Source: Phyllobacterium sp. 21LDTY02-6
GTDB taxonomy: Bacteria; Pseudomonadota; Alphaproteobacteria; Rhizobiales; Rhizobiaceae
Direction: 5' to 3'
Assembly: GCF_023554255.2 (NCBI RefSeq)
Contig: NZ_JAMJWD020000004.1
Location: 1 to 64,000, forward strand
DNA: 64,000 nt
Part shown: positions 45,018 through 53,411 of the stretch, one piece after another
Numbering within the stretch: position 1 is the stretch's first letter
Layout: each line of letters begins with the position of its first letter
Notes under the pieces: model-generated
Told to the model about the DNA's origin: nothing
What the model saw: the letters and a program-made list of their open reading frames with translations, nothing else
Database searches by the model: none
Program-made: the position numbers and the translations under genes

Positions 45018-45410
45018 TAAAGTCCAATTCCTTCGTCTAATCTGAAAAATTCGGAAGCGAGTTAAAAAACCCAATATAAAGATTGAGACACTTGCATTCT
45101 CAGCTACCGTTGGGCACACTCTTTTTCGGATTTTGCATAATTTGTCAAATCAATACTTCATTTTAGAAAGAAATATTTCGAACATTCGTTATTCTAGAGT
45201 TTAACAGAAAGGCACCATGCAACCGCGTAATAAACAGCGCTCTCTTGCCCGGCATACACACGCAATCACCGAAATAGAATTCTTAAATCACCACTAAGAC
45301 AAAAAATGGCAAAAATGAGGAAATACAGGTCTTATCCCAAGCATTCTATAATAAAGGGATGTTGCGGATTTTAGTCTTGGCGCCTACATCTGCATCGAAA
45401 GGATGTCAAA
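45018..45410. promoter_or_regulatory. AT-rich gap between divergent mucR and msrB
   Basis: A 393-bp non-coding stretch, one of the most AT-rich in the window (poly-A/T tracts around 45060, 45150-45200 and 45280-45310). It should hold the mucR and msrB promoters. MucR is known to bind AT-rich DNA with T-A steps upstream of its own gene, so autoregulation is likely. No gene or perfect repeat is seen. Confidence 0.55.
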
Positions 45411-45815
45411 ATGAATACTAGAACATTCAAAGTCGTCAAGTCGGATGCGCAGTGGCGCGAACAGCTTACGCCGGAACAGTACCAGATTACACGCAATCAT
45501 GGCACTGAACGCGCATTTTCCAGCCCTAATTTCAACAGCAAGGCCAAGGGCGTCTACAAATGCGTCTGCTGCGGGCGGCCGCTCTACCGTTCCGAGACCA
45601 AGTACGATTCCGGCACCGGCTGGCCAAGCTTCACCGGCCCGATCGAACCCGACGCCGTGTTCGCCGTCGAGGACCGTTCCTACGGCATGGTGCGCACGGA
45701 AATCAAGTGCTCGGACTGCGATGCGCATCTCGGCCACGTCTTCCCCGATGGCCCGCCGCCGGTCGGCCTGCGCTATTGCATGAACGGCAATGCGCTGGTG
45801 TTCGAGCCGGAATGA
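45411..45815 (+). CDS. msrB: Peptide-methionine (R)-S-oxide reductase
   Basis: A 134-residue MsrB that repairs methionine-R-sulfoxide in proteins. Two zinc CxxC pairs (CVCC and CSDC), the [13 protein letters not shown] motif and the catalytic Cys123 in [11 protein letters not shown] are all present. There is no signal peptide, so it is cytosolic. The start ATG 45411 is the first codon after an AT-rich leader. Confidence 0.95.
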   Translation: MNTRTFKVVKSDAQWREQLTPEQYQITRNHGTERAFSSPNFNSKAKGVYKCVCCGRPLYRSETKYDSGTGWPSFTGPIEPDAVFAVEDRSYGMVRTEIKCSDCDAHLGHVFPDGPPPVGLRYCMNGNALVFEPE

Positions 45816-45840
45816 CGCGCCGGCTGCGACAGCCAGCCGA

Positions 45841-45871
45841 AACTGTTTCCCGAACTGTTTCCCGAACTGTT
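45841..45871. repeat. 12-bp tandem repeat (2.6 copies) after msrB
   Basis: AACTGTTTCCCG at 45841-45852 and 45853-45864, then AACTGTT. Intergenic, between msrB and ptrB. Confidence 0.9.
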
Positions 45872-45918
45872 AGTTGACGGCGTCGGCGGTTTCGTCCACT
45901 CCCTATCGGATATTTCAT

Positions 45919-45978
45919 CCTTGCCGGGCGGCTTCGGCCGCCCTCCCGCCTTGCCGGGCAGCCTTGGCTGCCCTTCCG
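45919..45978. repeat. Twin 30-bp repeats, each forming a strong hairpin, upstream of ptrB
   Basis: Two 30-bp units (45919-45948 and 45949-45978). The first contains GGGCGGC-TTCG-GCCGCCC (45926-45943), a 7-bp stem with a TTCG loop; the second contains GGGCAGC-CTTG-GCTGCCC (45956-45973). Base changes keep both stems paired, so the hairpins may matter. They end 13 bp before the ptrB start and lack a T-run. Confidence 0.85.
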
Positions 45979-45991
45979 TCGAGAGTACCAG

Positions 45992-48094
45992 ATGAACAAG
46001 ACCGTTTTCCCAGTCCATCCCGCGCCGGCAGCCGCCCGGCACCCCGTCAGCGATACGAGGCACGGCATCACCCGCACGGATGATTATGCCTGGCTGCGCG
46101 CCGACAACTGGCAGGACGTCTTCCGCGATCCTGCCACGCTCGATCCGGCGATCCGGGCGCATCTGGACGCCGAAAACGCCTACCAGACCGCGCTGATGGC
46201 CGACACCAGGGCCTTGCAGGGCCAGCTGTTCAACGAGATGAAGGGCCGCATCAAGGAGGATGATTCCTCCGTGCCGGCCAAGGATGGTCCCTTCGCCTAT
46301 GGCACCTCCTACAAGACGGGCGGCCAGCACCCGCGCTATTTCCGCACGCCGCGCGACGGCGGGGCGGAGACCATGCTGATCGACGGCGATCTCGAAGCGA
46401 CAGGCAAGGCCTATTTCAGCCTCGGCTCGGCCGATCATTCGCCCGATCACAGCAAGATGATCTGGGGCTTCGACGACAAGGGCTCCGAATACTACACGTT
46501 GAAGATACGCGACCTCGGCACGCTGGCCGATGCTGCCGAGACGATCGGCGATACTGCGGGCGGCGGCGTGTGGAATGCCCGCTCGGACGGCTTCTACTAT
46601 ACGCGGGTCGATGCCAACCATCGTCCGTCGCGCCTGTTCTACCATGAGCTCGGCCGGCCGGAGAGCGAGGATCGGCTGATCCATGAGGAGAAGGATCCGG
46701 GCTTCTTCCTCGGCGTTTCCGGCAGCAGCCTGCACGATTTCATCTTCATCGACATCCACGACCACGAAACGTCGGAAGTCTGGCTATTGCCGGCCAATGA
46801 TGCCGGCGCCGCGCCGAAACTCGTCATGGAGCGCCAGACCGGCGTCGAATACAGCCTCGCCGAGGGCGGCGCCGTGTTCTACATCCTGACCAATGCCGAC
46901 GGCGCCAAGGATTTCAAGATCATGAGCGCGCCGGTCGATGCGCCCGAAAAGGCGAACTGGCAGGAGGTGGTGAGCCACAAGCCCGGCCGCCTGCTGCTCG
47001 CCCATTCGGCCTATCGCAACCATCTCGTCTGGCTGGAGCGCGAGGACGGCCTGCCCCGCATCATGATCCGCGATCGTCACAGCGGCGAGGAACACGCCAT
47101 CGCCTTCGAGGAAGAGGCGTTCTCGCTCGGCCTGCATGGCAGCGCCGAATATGATACGGACGTCATCCGCTTCTCCTATTCCTCGATGACGACGCCGACG
47201 CAGCTCTTCGACTATGACATGCGCACCCGCGAGCGCCGGCTCTTGAAGACGCAGATCGTGCCCTCGGGCCACAATGCGGATGATTATGTGACGCGCCGCC
47301 TGCTCGCCCCCGCCGAGGATGGCGCGCTGGTGCCGGTTTCCATCGTCTACCACAAGGATACGCCGCTCGACGGCACGGCGCCCTGCCTGCTCTATGGCTA
47401 TGGCTCCTATGGCATCACCATTCCGGCGAGCTTCAGCACGAACTGCCTGTCGCTGGTCGATCGCGGCTTCGTCTATGCCATCGCCCATGTGCGCGGCGGC
47501 AAGGACAAGGGCTATGACTGGTACGAGAACGGCAAGCGCCTCAACAAGCGCAACACGTTCACGGATTTCATCGCGGCTTCCAACCATCTCGTGGCCAATG
47601 GCTTCACCAGCCATGACAGGACGATTGCCCAGGGCGGTTCCGCTGGCGGCATGCTGATGGGCGCCATCGCCAACATGGCGCCGGGCAATTTCGGCGGCAT
47701 CGTCGCGGAAGTGCCCTTCGTCGACGTCATCAATACCATGCTCGACGACACGCTGCCGCTCACGCCGCCCGAATGGACGGAATGGGGCAATCCGATCACT
47801 TCCGCCGCCGATTATGCCTATATGTCATCCTATTCGCCCTATGATAATGTAACGGCGCAGGCCTATCCGCCGATTTTGGCGGTTGCCGGCCTCACCGATC
47901 CGCGCGTCACCTATTGGGAGCCGGCAAAATGGGTGGCGAAGCTGCGCGAAGTGAAGACCGACGACAATCCCGTTCTGTTCCGCATCAACATGGATGCCGG
48001 CCATGCGGGCGCCTCGGGCCGGTTCTCGCGGCTGGAAGAGATCGCCTATGTCTATGCCTTCGCGCTGAAACTGGTTGGCAAGGCCGGCGCATGA
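45992..48094 (+). CDS. ptrB: Oligopeptidase B (S9 prolyl-oligopeptidase family)
   Basis: A 700-residue serine peptidase cleaving after Lys/Arg in short peptides. The N-terminal seven-bladed propeller spans about residues 70-410; the C-terminal alpha/beta hydrolase has GYGSYGITIPASFS, VRGGKDKGYDWYENGKRLNK, the nucleophile Ser550 in QGGSAGGMLMG, Asp in AGLTDPRVTYWEPAKW and His in MDAGHAGASGRF. There is no signal peptide. Complete and of normal length. Confidence 0.94.
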   Translation: MNKTVFPVHPAPAAARHPVSDTRHGITRTDDYAWLRADNWQDVFRDPATLDPAIRAHLDAENAYQTALMADTRALQGQLFNEMKGRIKEDDSSVPAKDGPFAYGTSYKTGGQHPRYFRTPRDGGAETMLIDGDLEATGKAYFSLGSADHSPDHSKMIWGFDDKGSEYYTLKIRDLGTLADAAETIGDTAGGGVWNARSDGFYYTRVDANHRPSRLFYHELGRPESEDRLIHEEKDPGFFLGVSGSSLHDFIFIDIHDHETSEVWLLPANDAGAAPKLVMERQTGVEYSLAEGGAVFYILTNADGAKDFKIMSAPVDAPEKANWQEVVSHKPGRLLLAHSAYRNHLVWLEREDGLPRIMIRDRHSGEEHAIAFEEEAFSLGLHGSAEYDTDVIRFSYSSMTTPTQLFDYDMRTRERRLLKTQIVPSGHNADDYVTRRLLAPAEDGALVPVSIVYHKDTPLDGTAPCLLYGYGSYGITIPASFSTNCLSLVDRGFVYAIAHVRGGKDKGYDWYENGKRLNKRNTFTDFIAASNHLVANGFTSHDRTIAQGGSAGGMLMGAIANMAPGNFGGIVAEVPFVDVINTMLDDTLPLTPPEWTEWGNPITSAADYAYMSSYSPYDNVTAQAYPPILAVAGLTDPRVTYWEPAKWVAKLREVKTDDNPVLFRINMDAGHAGASGRFSRLEEIAYVYAFALKLVGKAGA

Positions 48095-48131
48095 AAATGA
48101 TCGGGAGCGGCGAACCAACCGGCGCTCCCCG

Positions 48132-48167
48132 GGTTGCTTGGGCTACCTGGGCTACCTGGGTTGCCTG
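48132..48167. repeat. 9-bp tandem repeat x4 after ptrB
   Basis: GGTTGCTTG, GGCTACCTG, GGCTACCTG, GGTTGCCTG in a row, immediately before the ribosome site of the next gene. Confidence 0.85.
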
Positions 48168-48179
48168 GAACGGGAGACG

Positions 48180-48521
48180 ATGATGCGAAAGGCTGTTTTT
48201 GCTGTGTTGATCGCGTCCGGCGCGCTGGTCAATCCGGCCATACCGACCATAGGCCTCGACCAGGCCGATGCTGCCGTGCGCAAGAATGTCAGCGAATATG
48301 CGGGGCGCCGCTGCAATCCGCCGCGGCGTGGCTCGGGAATCGTCATCGGCCGCTATACGGGCACGACCGACAACCCGATCCTGTCCTTCGGCGGCGATAC
48401 CGCAACGATCTCGCGCTATCGCTGCTTCGAGACCCTGGCCGAATGCCGCGGCTGGCTTTATACGATGCGCAGCAAATATGTGGACGGCAATTCGGTGCTG
48501 ATCGGCTGCGAGCGGCGCTGA
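48180..48521 (+). CDS. Secreted hypothetical protein with conserved cysteines
   Basis: A 113-residue protein with a signal peptide (MMRKAVFAVLIASGALVNPA, cleavage near ADAAV). The mature part has four cysteines (RRCNPP, YRCFETLAECRGW, IGCERR), consistent with two disulfides, and a likely small beta/alpha fold. GGGAG precedes the start. No family recognised; the function is unknown. It is convergent with the cytochrome c gene. Confidence 0.7.
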   Translation: MMRKAVFAVLIASGALVNPAIPTIGLDQADAAVRKNVSEYAGRRCNPPRRGSGIVIGRYTGTTDNPILSFGGDTATISRYRCFETLAECRGWLYTMRSKYVDGNSVLIGCERR

Positions 48522-48531
48522 TCAATTCGCG

Positions 48532-49455
48532 CTAGCGCGTGGCGGGATAGCCGTTCGGATGCGCCGGAATGGCCTTGAGATAGGCGGCTATCGCCTCCCT
48601 GTCGGCGGCCGAGACATGCGACATGTTCTGCACCACGTCGGCCATCGACCCGCCGAGCGAATCGAAATCCGGCGTGAAGCCGCTTTCCAGCGCATAGGCG
48701 ATATCCTGCGCCGACCAGCTGTCGATGCCGCCCTCGCCGCCGGTAATGTTCGGAATGACGCCCTTGCCCTCCGGCGACGGCGCGCCCGCCATCCAGCGCG
48801 ACGTGTCGAGCCCGCCGAAACCGTCGCGCGGCGTGTGGCACTCGCCGCAATGTCCCGGACCCTCGACCAGATACTGGCCGCGTTTGACGGCCTCGTCGGC
48901 GCCGGCAAGGGTGACGGCCGGTTGGCTCGAGAGATAGAGCCGCTTCCACAGGCCGATGCCGCGGCGCAGCGTATAGGGGAATTTCAGCCGGTGCGGCTCC
49001 GCGACGTGATCTGAGGGCGGCAGGGTCTGCAGGAAAGCGTGGAGATCGGCGATATCCTGCACCTGCATGCGGGCATAGGACGCATAGGGAAAGGCCGGAT
49101 AGAAATGCCGGCCATCCGGCGCGACGCCCTTCATCATGGCATTGGCAAGGTCCTCGAACGACCAGCCGCCGATGCCCTGCGGCGATGGCGAGATATTGGG
49201 CGCGACGAAAGTGCCGAAATCGGTCACCAGCTGCACGCCGCCCGCAAGGACGCGCCTTGCATCGCCGCTCGCGCCCGGCGCCGCATGGCAGGAGGCGCAG
49301 CCGCCCTGCCAGAACACCGCCTCGCCGCGCGTCGCATCGCCCGGCTGGGCGGCGGCAAGAAGCTGCGGCTCGAGCCGTGTCGGCGCCGAGAGCAGCCAGA
49401 AGCCACCTCCGGCGACGAGGAGAAGCACGATCAGGAGCATTGCGAGCTTGCGCAT
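48532..49455 (-). CDS. Membrane-anchored diheme cytochrome c
   Basis: A 307-residue protein with an uncleaved-type N-terminal helix (LAMLLIVLLLVAGGGFWLL) and two heme sites, C53-x2-C56-H57 (GCASCHAAPGASGD) and C203-x2-C206-H207 (HCGECHTPRDG). Axial Met candidates lie in the ANAMMKG and NMSHVS regions. The architecture resembles the cytochrome c subunits of alcohol/aldehyde or gluconate dehydrogenases, but no dehydrogenase gene is adjacent. Maturation needs the Ccm system encoded at 4073-8289. It is 11 bp downstream of the cytochrome c' gene. Confidence 0.9.
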   Translation of the reverse strand: MRKLAMLLIVLLLVAGGGFWLLSAPTRLEPQLLAAAQPGDATRGEAVFWQGGCASCHAAPGASGDARRVLAGGVQLVTDFGTFVAPNISPSPQGIGGWSFEDLANAMMKGVAPDGRHFYPAFPYASYARMQVQDIADLHAFLQTLPPSDHVAEPHRLKFPYTLRRGIGLWKRLYLSSQPAVTLAGADEAVKRGQYLVEGPGHCGECHTPRDGFGGLDTSRWMAGAPSPEGKGVIPNITGGEGGIDSWSAQDIAYALESGFTPDFDSLGGSMADVVQNMSHVSAADREAIAAYLKAIPAHPNGYPATR

Positions 49456-49466
49456 GCGGCCTCAGC

Positions 49467-49919
49467 TCAGTCCTTCTTGATGCGGTAGGTCTGGTGGCAG
49501 GTGCCGCAATTCTTGGAGACCTGGCTGAACGCGGTCTTGAAGCTTTCGAGATCCTTCGGGTCGGCGGCGACGGCTGCTGCCGTATCGGCCTTGTACTTTT
49601 CGATCGCGGCGACGAAACCGGCATTGTCCTCCCAGATCTTCGGCGAGGCGGTGGTATCGCCCTTGTCGGTGCCGGCGGGGAAAAGCGTGGCGGCGTCGAT
49701 CTTCTGCGCATCGTCGTTCAGCTTTTTCAACGCGCTCTGGACAATGGCGGCGTCGAACGGCTTCTCGCCCTTCATGATGGGCGTCACTGTGCCGACGGCG
49801 CGGCCCTGGTCCTTCATCAGCGCCTGGCGCTCGGTTATCGGATCGGCAGTGGCGGCCGACGCGGCCGACAGGGCAAGTGCAAGCGCGGGAATGAGGGCGA
49901 TCAGGCGGGAAGACTGCAT
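49467..49919 (-). CDS. Cytochrome c' (class II)
   Basis: A 150-residue periplasmic protein: signal peptide MQSSRLIALIPALALALSAA, then a four-helix bundle with the heme site near the C-terminus (KNCGTCHQTYRIKKD; Cys138, Cys141, His142), the hallmark of cytochrome c'. The N-terminal ITERQALMKDQGRAVGTVTP is family-typical. Such proteins bind NO or CO and may protect against nitrosative stress, or pass electrons. The start at 49919 is set by the signal peptide. It precedes the diheme cytochrome gene in the same transcript. Confidence 0.92.
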   Translation of the reverse strand: MQSSRLIALIPALALALSAASAATADPITERQALMKDQGRAVGTVTPIMKGEKPFDAAIVQSALKKLNDDAQKIDAATLFPAGTDKGDTTASPKIWEDNAGFVAAIEKYKADTAAAVAADPKDLESFKTAFSQVSKNCGTCHQTYRIKKD

Positions 49920-50081
49920 GGTGGGGAACTCCGACTCTTGTGGCTGTAACAATGGCTTCAAGGGCATCGGCGGCAGTTTAATTGAAAGATTGCCGTTTGC
50001 ACGTTGGAGAAAATCACATTTTCGTTGCCGTTCAAAGCAAGCGTCACCGGTCGGTCCACGGCAATGGCATCAATGTCCGGC

Positions 50082-50112
50082 AAAAAAATAGCCCCGCTGC
50101 AACGGGGCTATT
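50082..50112 (-). terminator. Rho-independent terminator of the His/Arg/Trp-rich gene
   Basis: AATAGCCCCG / CGGGGCTATT 10-bp stem with loop CTGCAA; on the minus strand it is followed by a run of T. It starts a few bases after the stop at 50116. Confidence 0.9.
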
Positions 50113-50115
50113 TCA

Positions 50116-50478
50116 TCAGAGCTCGAGAATGATTCTCGATCCGGTGTGGCGATAGGGCCGGTCGTAGTAACGGCGGTCCCAGCGATGGTGGCGGCCGTAA
50201 TAGCGACGGTCATGCCTGTCCCACCGGCGATGGTGGTGGCGGCGCGACCACCGGCGGTCGTCCCAATGGCGGCGGCGATGCCAGCGGCGATCGTCCCAAT
50301 GACGGCGGTGATGCCAGCGCCGATGATCTACTTTCTGAACCTGGCTGGTGCCCTCATTGGCCGATATTTCCACCGGCTTTTGCAGCGCTGCGGGGGCGGC
50401 GCCTGCCGCGCCAGCTCCAAGGCCGAGAGTTCCAACCGATATCAAGACAGCACAAATTGCTGAAATCAGCTTTCTCAT
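50116..50478 (-). CDS. Secreted His/Arg/Trp/Asp-rich repeat protein
   Basis: A 120-residue protein. The signal peptide is MRKLISAICAVLISVGTLGL with a cleavage zone near AGAAPA, followed by a mature region from residue 50 made of repeated HWDDRRWHRR-like units, then Tyr-rich YYGRHHRWDRRYYDRPYRH. Extreme His, Arg, Trp and Asp content suggests metal, polyanion or envelope binding. It has its own terminator and lies next to sodB and cytochrome c'. Similar low-complexity secreted proteins occur in rhizobia; no function is known to me. Confidence 0.75.
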   Translation of the reverse strand: MRKLISAICAVLISVGTLGLGAGAAGAAPAALQKPVEISANEGTSQVQKVDHRRWHHRRHWDDRRWHRRRHWDDRRWSRRHHHRRWDRHDRRYYGRHHRWDRRYYDRPYRHTGSRIILEL

Positions 50479-50652
50479 CTTTCCTCCAGTGACTGCCCGC
50501 TTGCGTAGGCACTCGACTCGTTAGTCCCTAAGAACACAACTTTAGTCGCATCCTCTGAACCTGGGATGAACGAGCAATATGGCAAGCCGAGGGCGATGAC
50601 CACTTTGGGGGAAACAGCCGGGAAAAAAACCCATTGAACAGGTGCCGAAAGC

Positions 50653-50682
50653 AAAAAAGGCCCCTGCCGGGCAGGAGCCTTT
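50653..50682 (-). terminator. Rho-independent terminator of sodB
   Basis: GGCCCCTGCC / GGCAGGAGCC stem with one mismatch (50659-50668 and 50670-50679), flanked by A-run and T-run; on the minus strand it is followed by TTTTTT. About 23 bp after the sodB stop. Confidence 0.85.
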
Positions 50683-50704
50683 TCTTGAAGCGATCGGCCG
50701 GAGC

Positions 50705-51304
50705 TTACTTCGCCTTTTCGTACTGTTCGAGCACGTAATCCCAGTTGATGAGATTGTCGACGAAGGCCTCGAGATATTTCGGGCGGGCGTTGCGATAGTC
50801 GATATAGTAGGAATGTTCCCACACATCGACACCGAGGATCGGCGTCGCGCCATGAACCAGCGGGCTCTCGCCGTTCGGTGTCTTGGAGATTTCCAGCTTG
50901 CCGTCCTTGACTGCGAGCCAGGCCCAGCCGGAGCCGAACTGGGTGGTGCCGGCATTGATGAAGTCCGCGCGGAACTTGTCGTAGCCGCCGAGATCGGATT
51001 CCACTGCCTTTTCGAGGGCGCCGGGAAGCTTGTTGCCGCCGCCGCCCTTCTTCAGCCAGTTCCAGAAATGCAGATGATTGTAGTGCTGGCCGGCATTGTT
51101 GAACAGGCCGGCATTCTTGCCATAGGACTGCTTGACGACCTCTTCGAGAGAAAGATTGTCGAGACCGGCTTCGGCGGCCAGTTTGTTGCCGTTGTCAACA
51201 TACGCCTTGTGGTGCTTGTCGTGGTGAAATTCGAGCGTCTCGCGCGACATGTAGGGTGCGAGCGCATCATAATCATACGGCAGTGCGGGCAATTCGAAAG
51301 CCAT
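50705..51304 (-). CDS. sodB: Superoxide dismutase, Fe type
   Basis: A 199-residue Fe/Mn-family SOD. Metal ligands are His27 (TLEFHHDKHH), His77 (NNAGQHYNHLHFW), Asp160 and His164 (GVDVWEHSYYIDY). Gln73 in AGQHYNH is the Fe-type second-sphere glutamine. There is no signal peptide. It has its own promoter gap (51305-51457) and a terminator. Confidence 0.95.
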   Translation of the reverse strand: MAFELPALPYDYDALAPYMSRETLEFHHDKHHKAYVDNGNKLAAEAGLDNLSLEEVVKQSYGKNAGLFNNAGQHYNHLHFWNWLKKGGGGNKLPGALEKAVESDLGGYDKFRADFINAGTTQFGSGWAWLAVKDGKLEISKTPNGESPLVHGATPILGVDVWEHSYYIDYRNARPKYLEAFVDNLINWDYVLEQYEKAK

Positions 51305-51457
51305 GGAAGTCTCCTCTTCGATTCAATCTGTGACAGCATGGGAAGGCCACAGGCAACAGGTCCCCATCCTGACAAAACCTGCCTTCGTTACATAGGTCCC
51401 AAATTCCACGGGAGCAATGCGGGGCGGATCAATATTTCGTCTCTATCGGCCTGTTGG

Positions 51458-52336
51458 TTAAATTTTCGGGGTCGAGTGGGCGAATTCCCAATAAAGCTCC
51501 CTCGCCTTCCGCGTGATCGGCCCCAATGCGAGTTCGCGGTCCTCGATGCGGGAAACGGGAACGACCTTGGAATGGTTCCCGGTCGAGAAGATTTCATCGG
51601 CATCAAGGAAGTCCTGCACCGTCAGGGTCGTCTGCGTGGTGCGGAAGCCATAATCGGCCAGCACGTCGATGACCCGGGAGCGCGTTATGCCGGAAAGGAA
51701 GGTCCCATTCGGCGCGGGCGTGAAGATGTGCCCGTCCTTGACGAGGAAGATATTCGATGTCCCGGTCTCGGCGACATTGCCCAGCATGTCGAGCACCAGC
51801 GCATTGTCGAAACCGCGCGAGCGGGCCTCCAGGATGGCGCGGCCATTATTGGGGTAGAGACAGCCGGCCTTGGCATTGGTCGGCATGGTTTCGAGCGTCG
51901 GACGGCGGAAAGGCGACACCGTCAGCGAGAAACCCGTCGGCTCCAGCATCGGCGCCTCGTAGATCGAAAGGCAGAAACGGGTGGATTCCGGATCGGCCGG
52001 CACGCCCATATAGCCGCCATGTTCGCCCCAGTACATCGGCCTGATGTAGACGGCGGTCTTGCCGTCGAACTTCTTCAGCCCCTCATGGGTAAGGCCGACG
52101 ATCTCGTCCACGCCCATTGTCGGCTTGAGCCCGAGCGCGGTCGCCGAATTGTTGACGCGCGCGCAGTGGCGGTCGAGATCCGGCGCGACGCCTTCGAACC
52201 AGCGCGCGCCGTCGAACACCGTCGAAGCGAGCCACATGGCATGGCTGCGCGGACCGATGAGCGGCACATTGCCCTCGAACCAATCGCCATCGACATAGGT
52301 CCAGGTCAGGGTTTGCGCTGCGGTATTGATTGCCAT
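51458..52336 (-). CDS. ilvE: Branched-chain amino-acid aminotransferase (class IV)
   Basis: PLP enzyme of 292 residues for Ile/Leu/Val transamination. It has WTYVDGDWFEGNVPLIGPRS, the PLP-Lys region TNAKAGCLYPNNGRAI, the conserved Glu in NVAETGTSNIFLVKDG and TFLSGITRSRVIDVLADYG. The group with HAMWLASTVFDGARWFEG is the rhizobial branched-chain aminotransferase. Start at 52336 (MAINTA); an upstream ATG at 52354 adds six residues. Confidence 0.9.
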   Translation of the reverse strand: MAINTAAQTLTWTYVDGDWFEGNVPLIGPRSHAMWLASTVFDGARWFEGVAPDLDRHCARVNNSATALGLKPTMGVDEIVGLTHEGLKKFDGKTAVYIRPMYWGEHGGYMGVPADPESTRFCLSIYEAPMLEPTGFSLTVSPFRRPTLETMPTNAKAGCLYPNNGRAILEARSRGFDNALVLDMLGNVAETGTSNIFLVKDGHIFTPAPNGTFLSGITRSRVIDVLADYGFRTTQTTLTVQDFLDADEIFSTGNHSKVVPVSRIEDRELALGPITRKARELYWEFAHSTPKI

Positions 52337-52666
52337 GATATTGATTCCATTCATGCTGTTGGTTCGCCCATCGAAATCGCATTTGCGCCGAAGGTCAATG
52401 CTTCTCAGCCACGGACAGGCCGAATCAGATGCAAGGGCGGCTAAGGCCATGACAGGCCGAGGCATGTTACAAGCTTACGTCTCACGAAGTATTTATCGGC
52501 TTTGTCCCGGCCAGGGCCGCCCACCCTCGCCTTTTTGTTGCACATGGGCAACAGGTTCAACCCCGCCTTGTTTGCGCCCTATTGTCAACGGCGCTCTGCC
52601 ATATTCATTGTGCGTTTAGGGCGCGGTTCGATCCAATCCCTATCCCGCCACCAATCTGGTTGTAAG
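52337..52666. other. Divergent promoter gap between ilvE and the L,D-transpeptidase gene
   Basis: About 330 bp without a gene on either strand. It should hold both promoters. No repeat, RNA or attenuator peptide could be recognised; in particular I see no leader peptide rich in branched-chain codons. Confidence 0.5.
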
Positions 52667-53377
52667 ATGCAAAACACACTTTCCCGCCGCGGCTTCCTCA
52701 CCGCACTGACTGCAACAGCTGCAGCCGGTCTCGCAGGTTGCGCGCAGATCCGCAGCGATATGCCGGTCATCCGCGTCGACGATTATGGCAATCCCCTCAC
52801 GCCGCAGACGGATGTCGATCCGGCTCTTGGCTCCTACGAGGCGATGTATGCCGCCCGCGAGGATGGCGGCTTCCTCCTGCCGGCGATCCCGATCAGCAAG
52901 ATGGACAAGCGTTACCTGCGCCAGATCGTCAGGGACCCCACCGGCGAGCAGCCGGGCACCATCGTCGTCGATACGCAGAACAAGTTCTGCTATCTCGTGC
53001 GCGAGAATGGCGAGGCCATCCGCTATGGCGTCGGTATCGGCCGCGACGGCTTTGCCTGGTCGGGCCGGGCCGTGATCCAGTGGAAGCGCCACTGGCCGAA
53101 ATGGACGCCGCCGGACGAGATGGTCGCCCGCCAGCCGGAACTCGCGCAATACAGCGCCGCAAATGGCGGCATGCAGCCCGGGCTCAACAATCCGCTCGGC
53201 TCGCGCGCGCTTTATATTTTCCAGAATGGCGAGGATACGCTCTATCGCCTGCACGGATCGCCGGAATGGTGGTCGATCGGCAAGGCGGTTTCGTCCGGCT
53301 GCGTACGCTTCCTCAACCAGGATATCATCGATCTCTACGACCGCGTCCCGAACAAGACGCCGATCGTCGTCATCTGA
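52667..53377 (+). CDS. L,D-transpeptidase, Tat-type lipoprotein
   Basis: A 236-residue cell-wall enzyme. The N-terminus LSRRGFLTALTATAAAGLAG has twin arginines and the lipobox LAGC, so it is probably a Tat-exported lipoprotein. The YkuD domain spans about residues 95-235, with TIVVDTQNKFCYLVRENGEA, YRLHGSPEWWSIG and the catalytic Cys in AVSSGCVRFLNQDI. Such enzymes form 3-3 crosslinks or attach outer-membrane proteins to peptidoglycan. A terminator follows. Confidence 0.92.
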   Translation: MQNTLSRRGFLTALTATAAAGLAGCAQIRSDMPVIRVDDYGNPLTPQTDVDPALGSYEAMYAAREDGGFLLPAIPISKMDKRYLRQIVRDPTGEQPGTIVVDTQNKFCYLVRENGEAIRYGVGIGRDGFAWSGRAVIQWKRHWPKWTPPDEMVARQPELAQYSAANGGMQPGLNNPLGSRALYIFQNGEDTLYRLHGSPEWWSIGKAVSSGCVRFLNQDIIDLYDRVPNKTPIVVI

Positions 53378-53386
53378 TGCCGCAAT

Positions 53387-53410
53387 GGGGGGCCGAGTTG
53401 CCCCCTTTTT
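53387..53410 (+). terminator. Probable terminator after the L,D-transpeptidase gene
   Basis: GGGGG (53388-53392) pairs with CCCCC (53401-53405), followed by TTTTT. Short stem, so moderate confidence. Confidence 0.6.
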
Positions 53411-53411
53411 C

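Noticed and set aside
52337-52666. Leader-peptide attenuator upstream of ilvE
   Set aside because: No short ORF rich in Ile/Leu/Val codons followed by alternative hairpins could be found.
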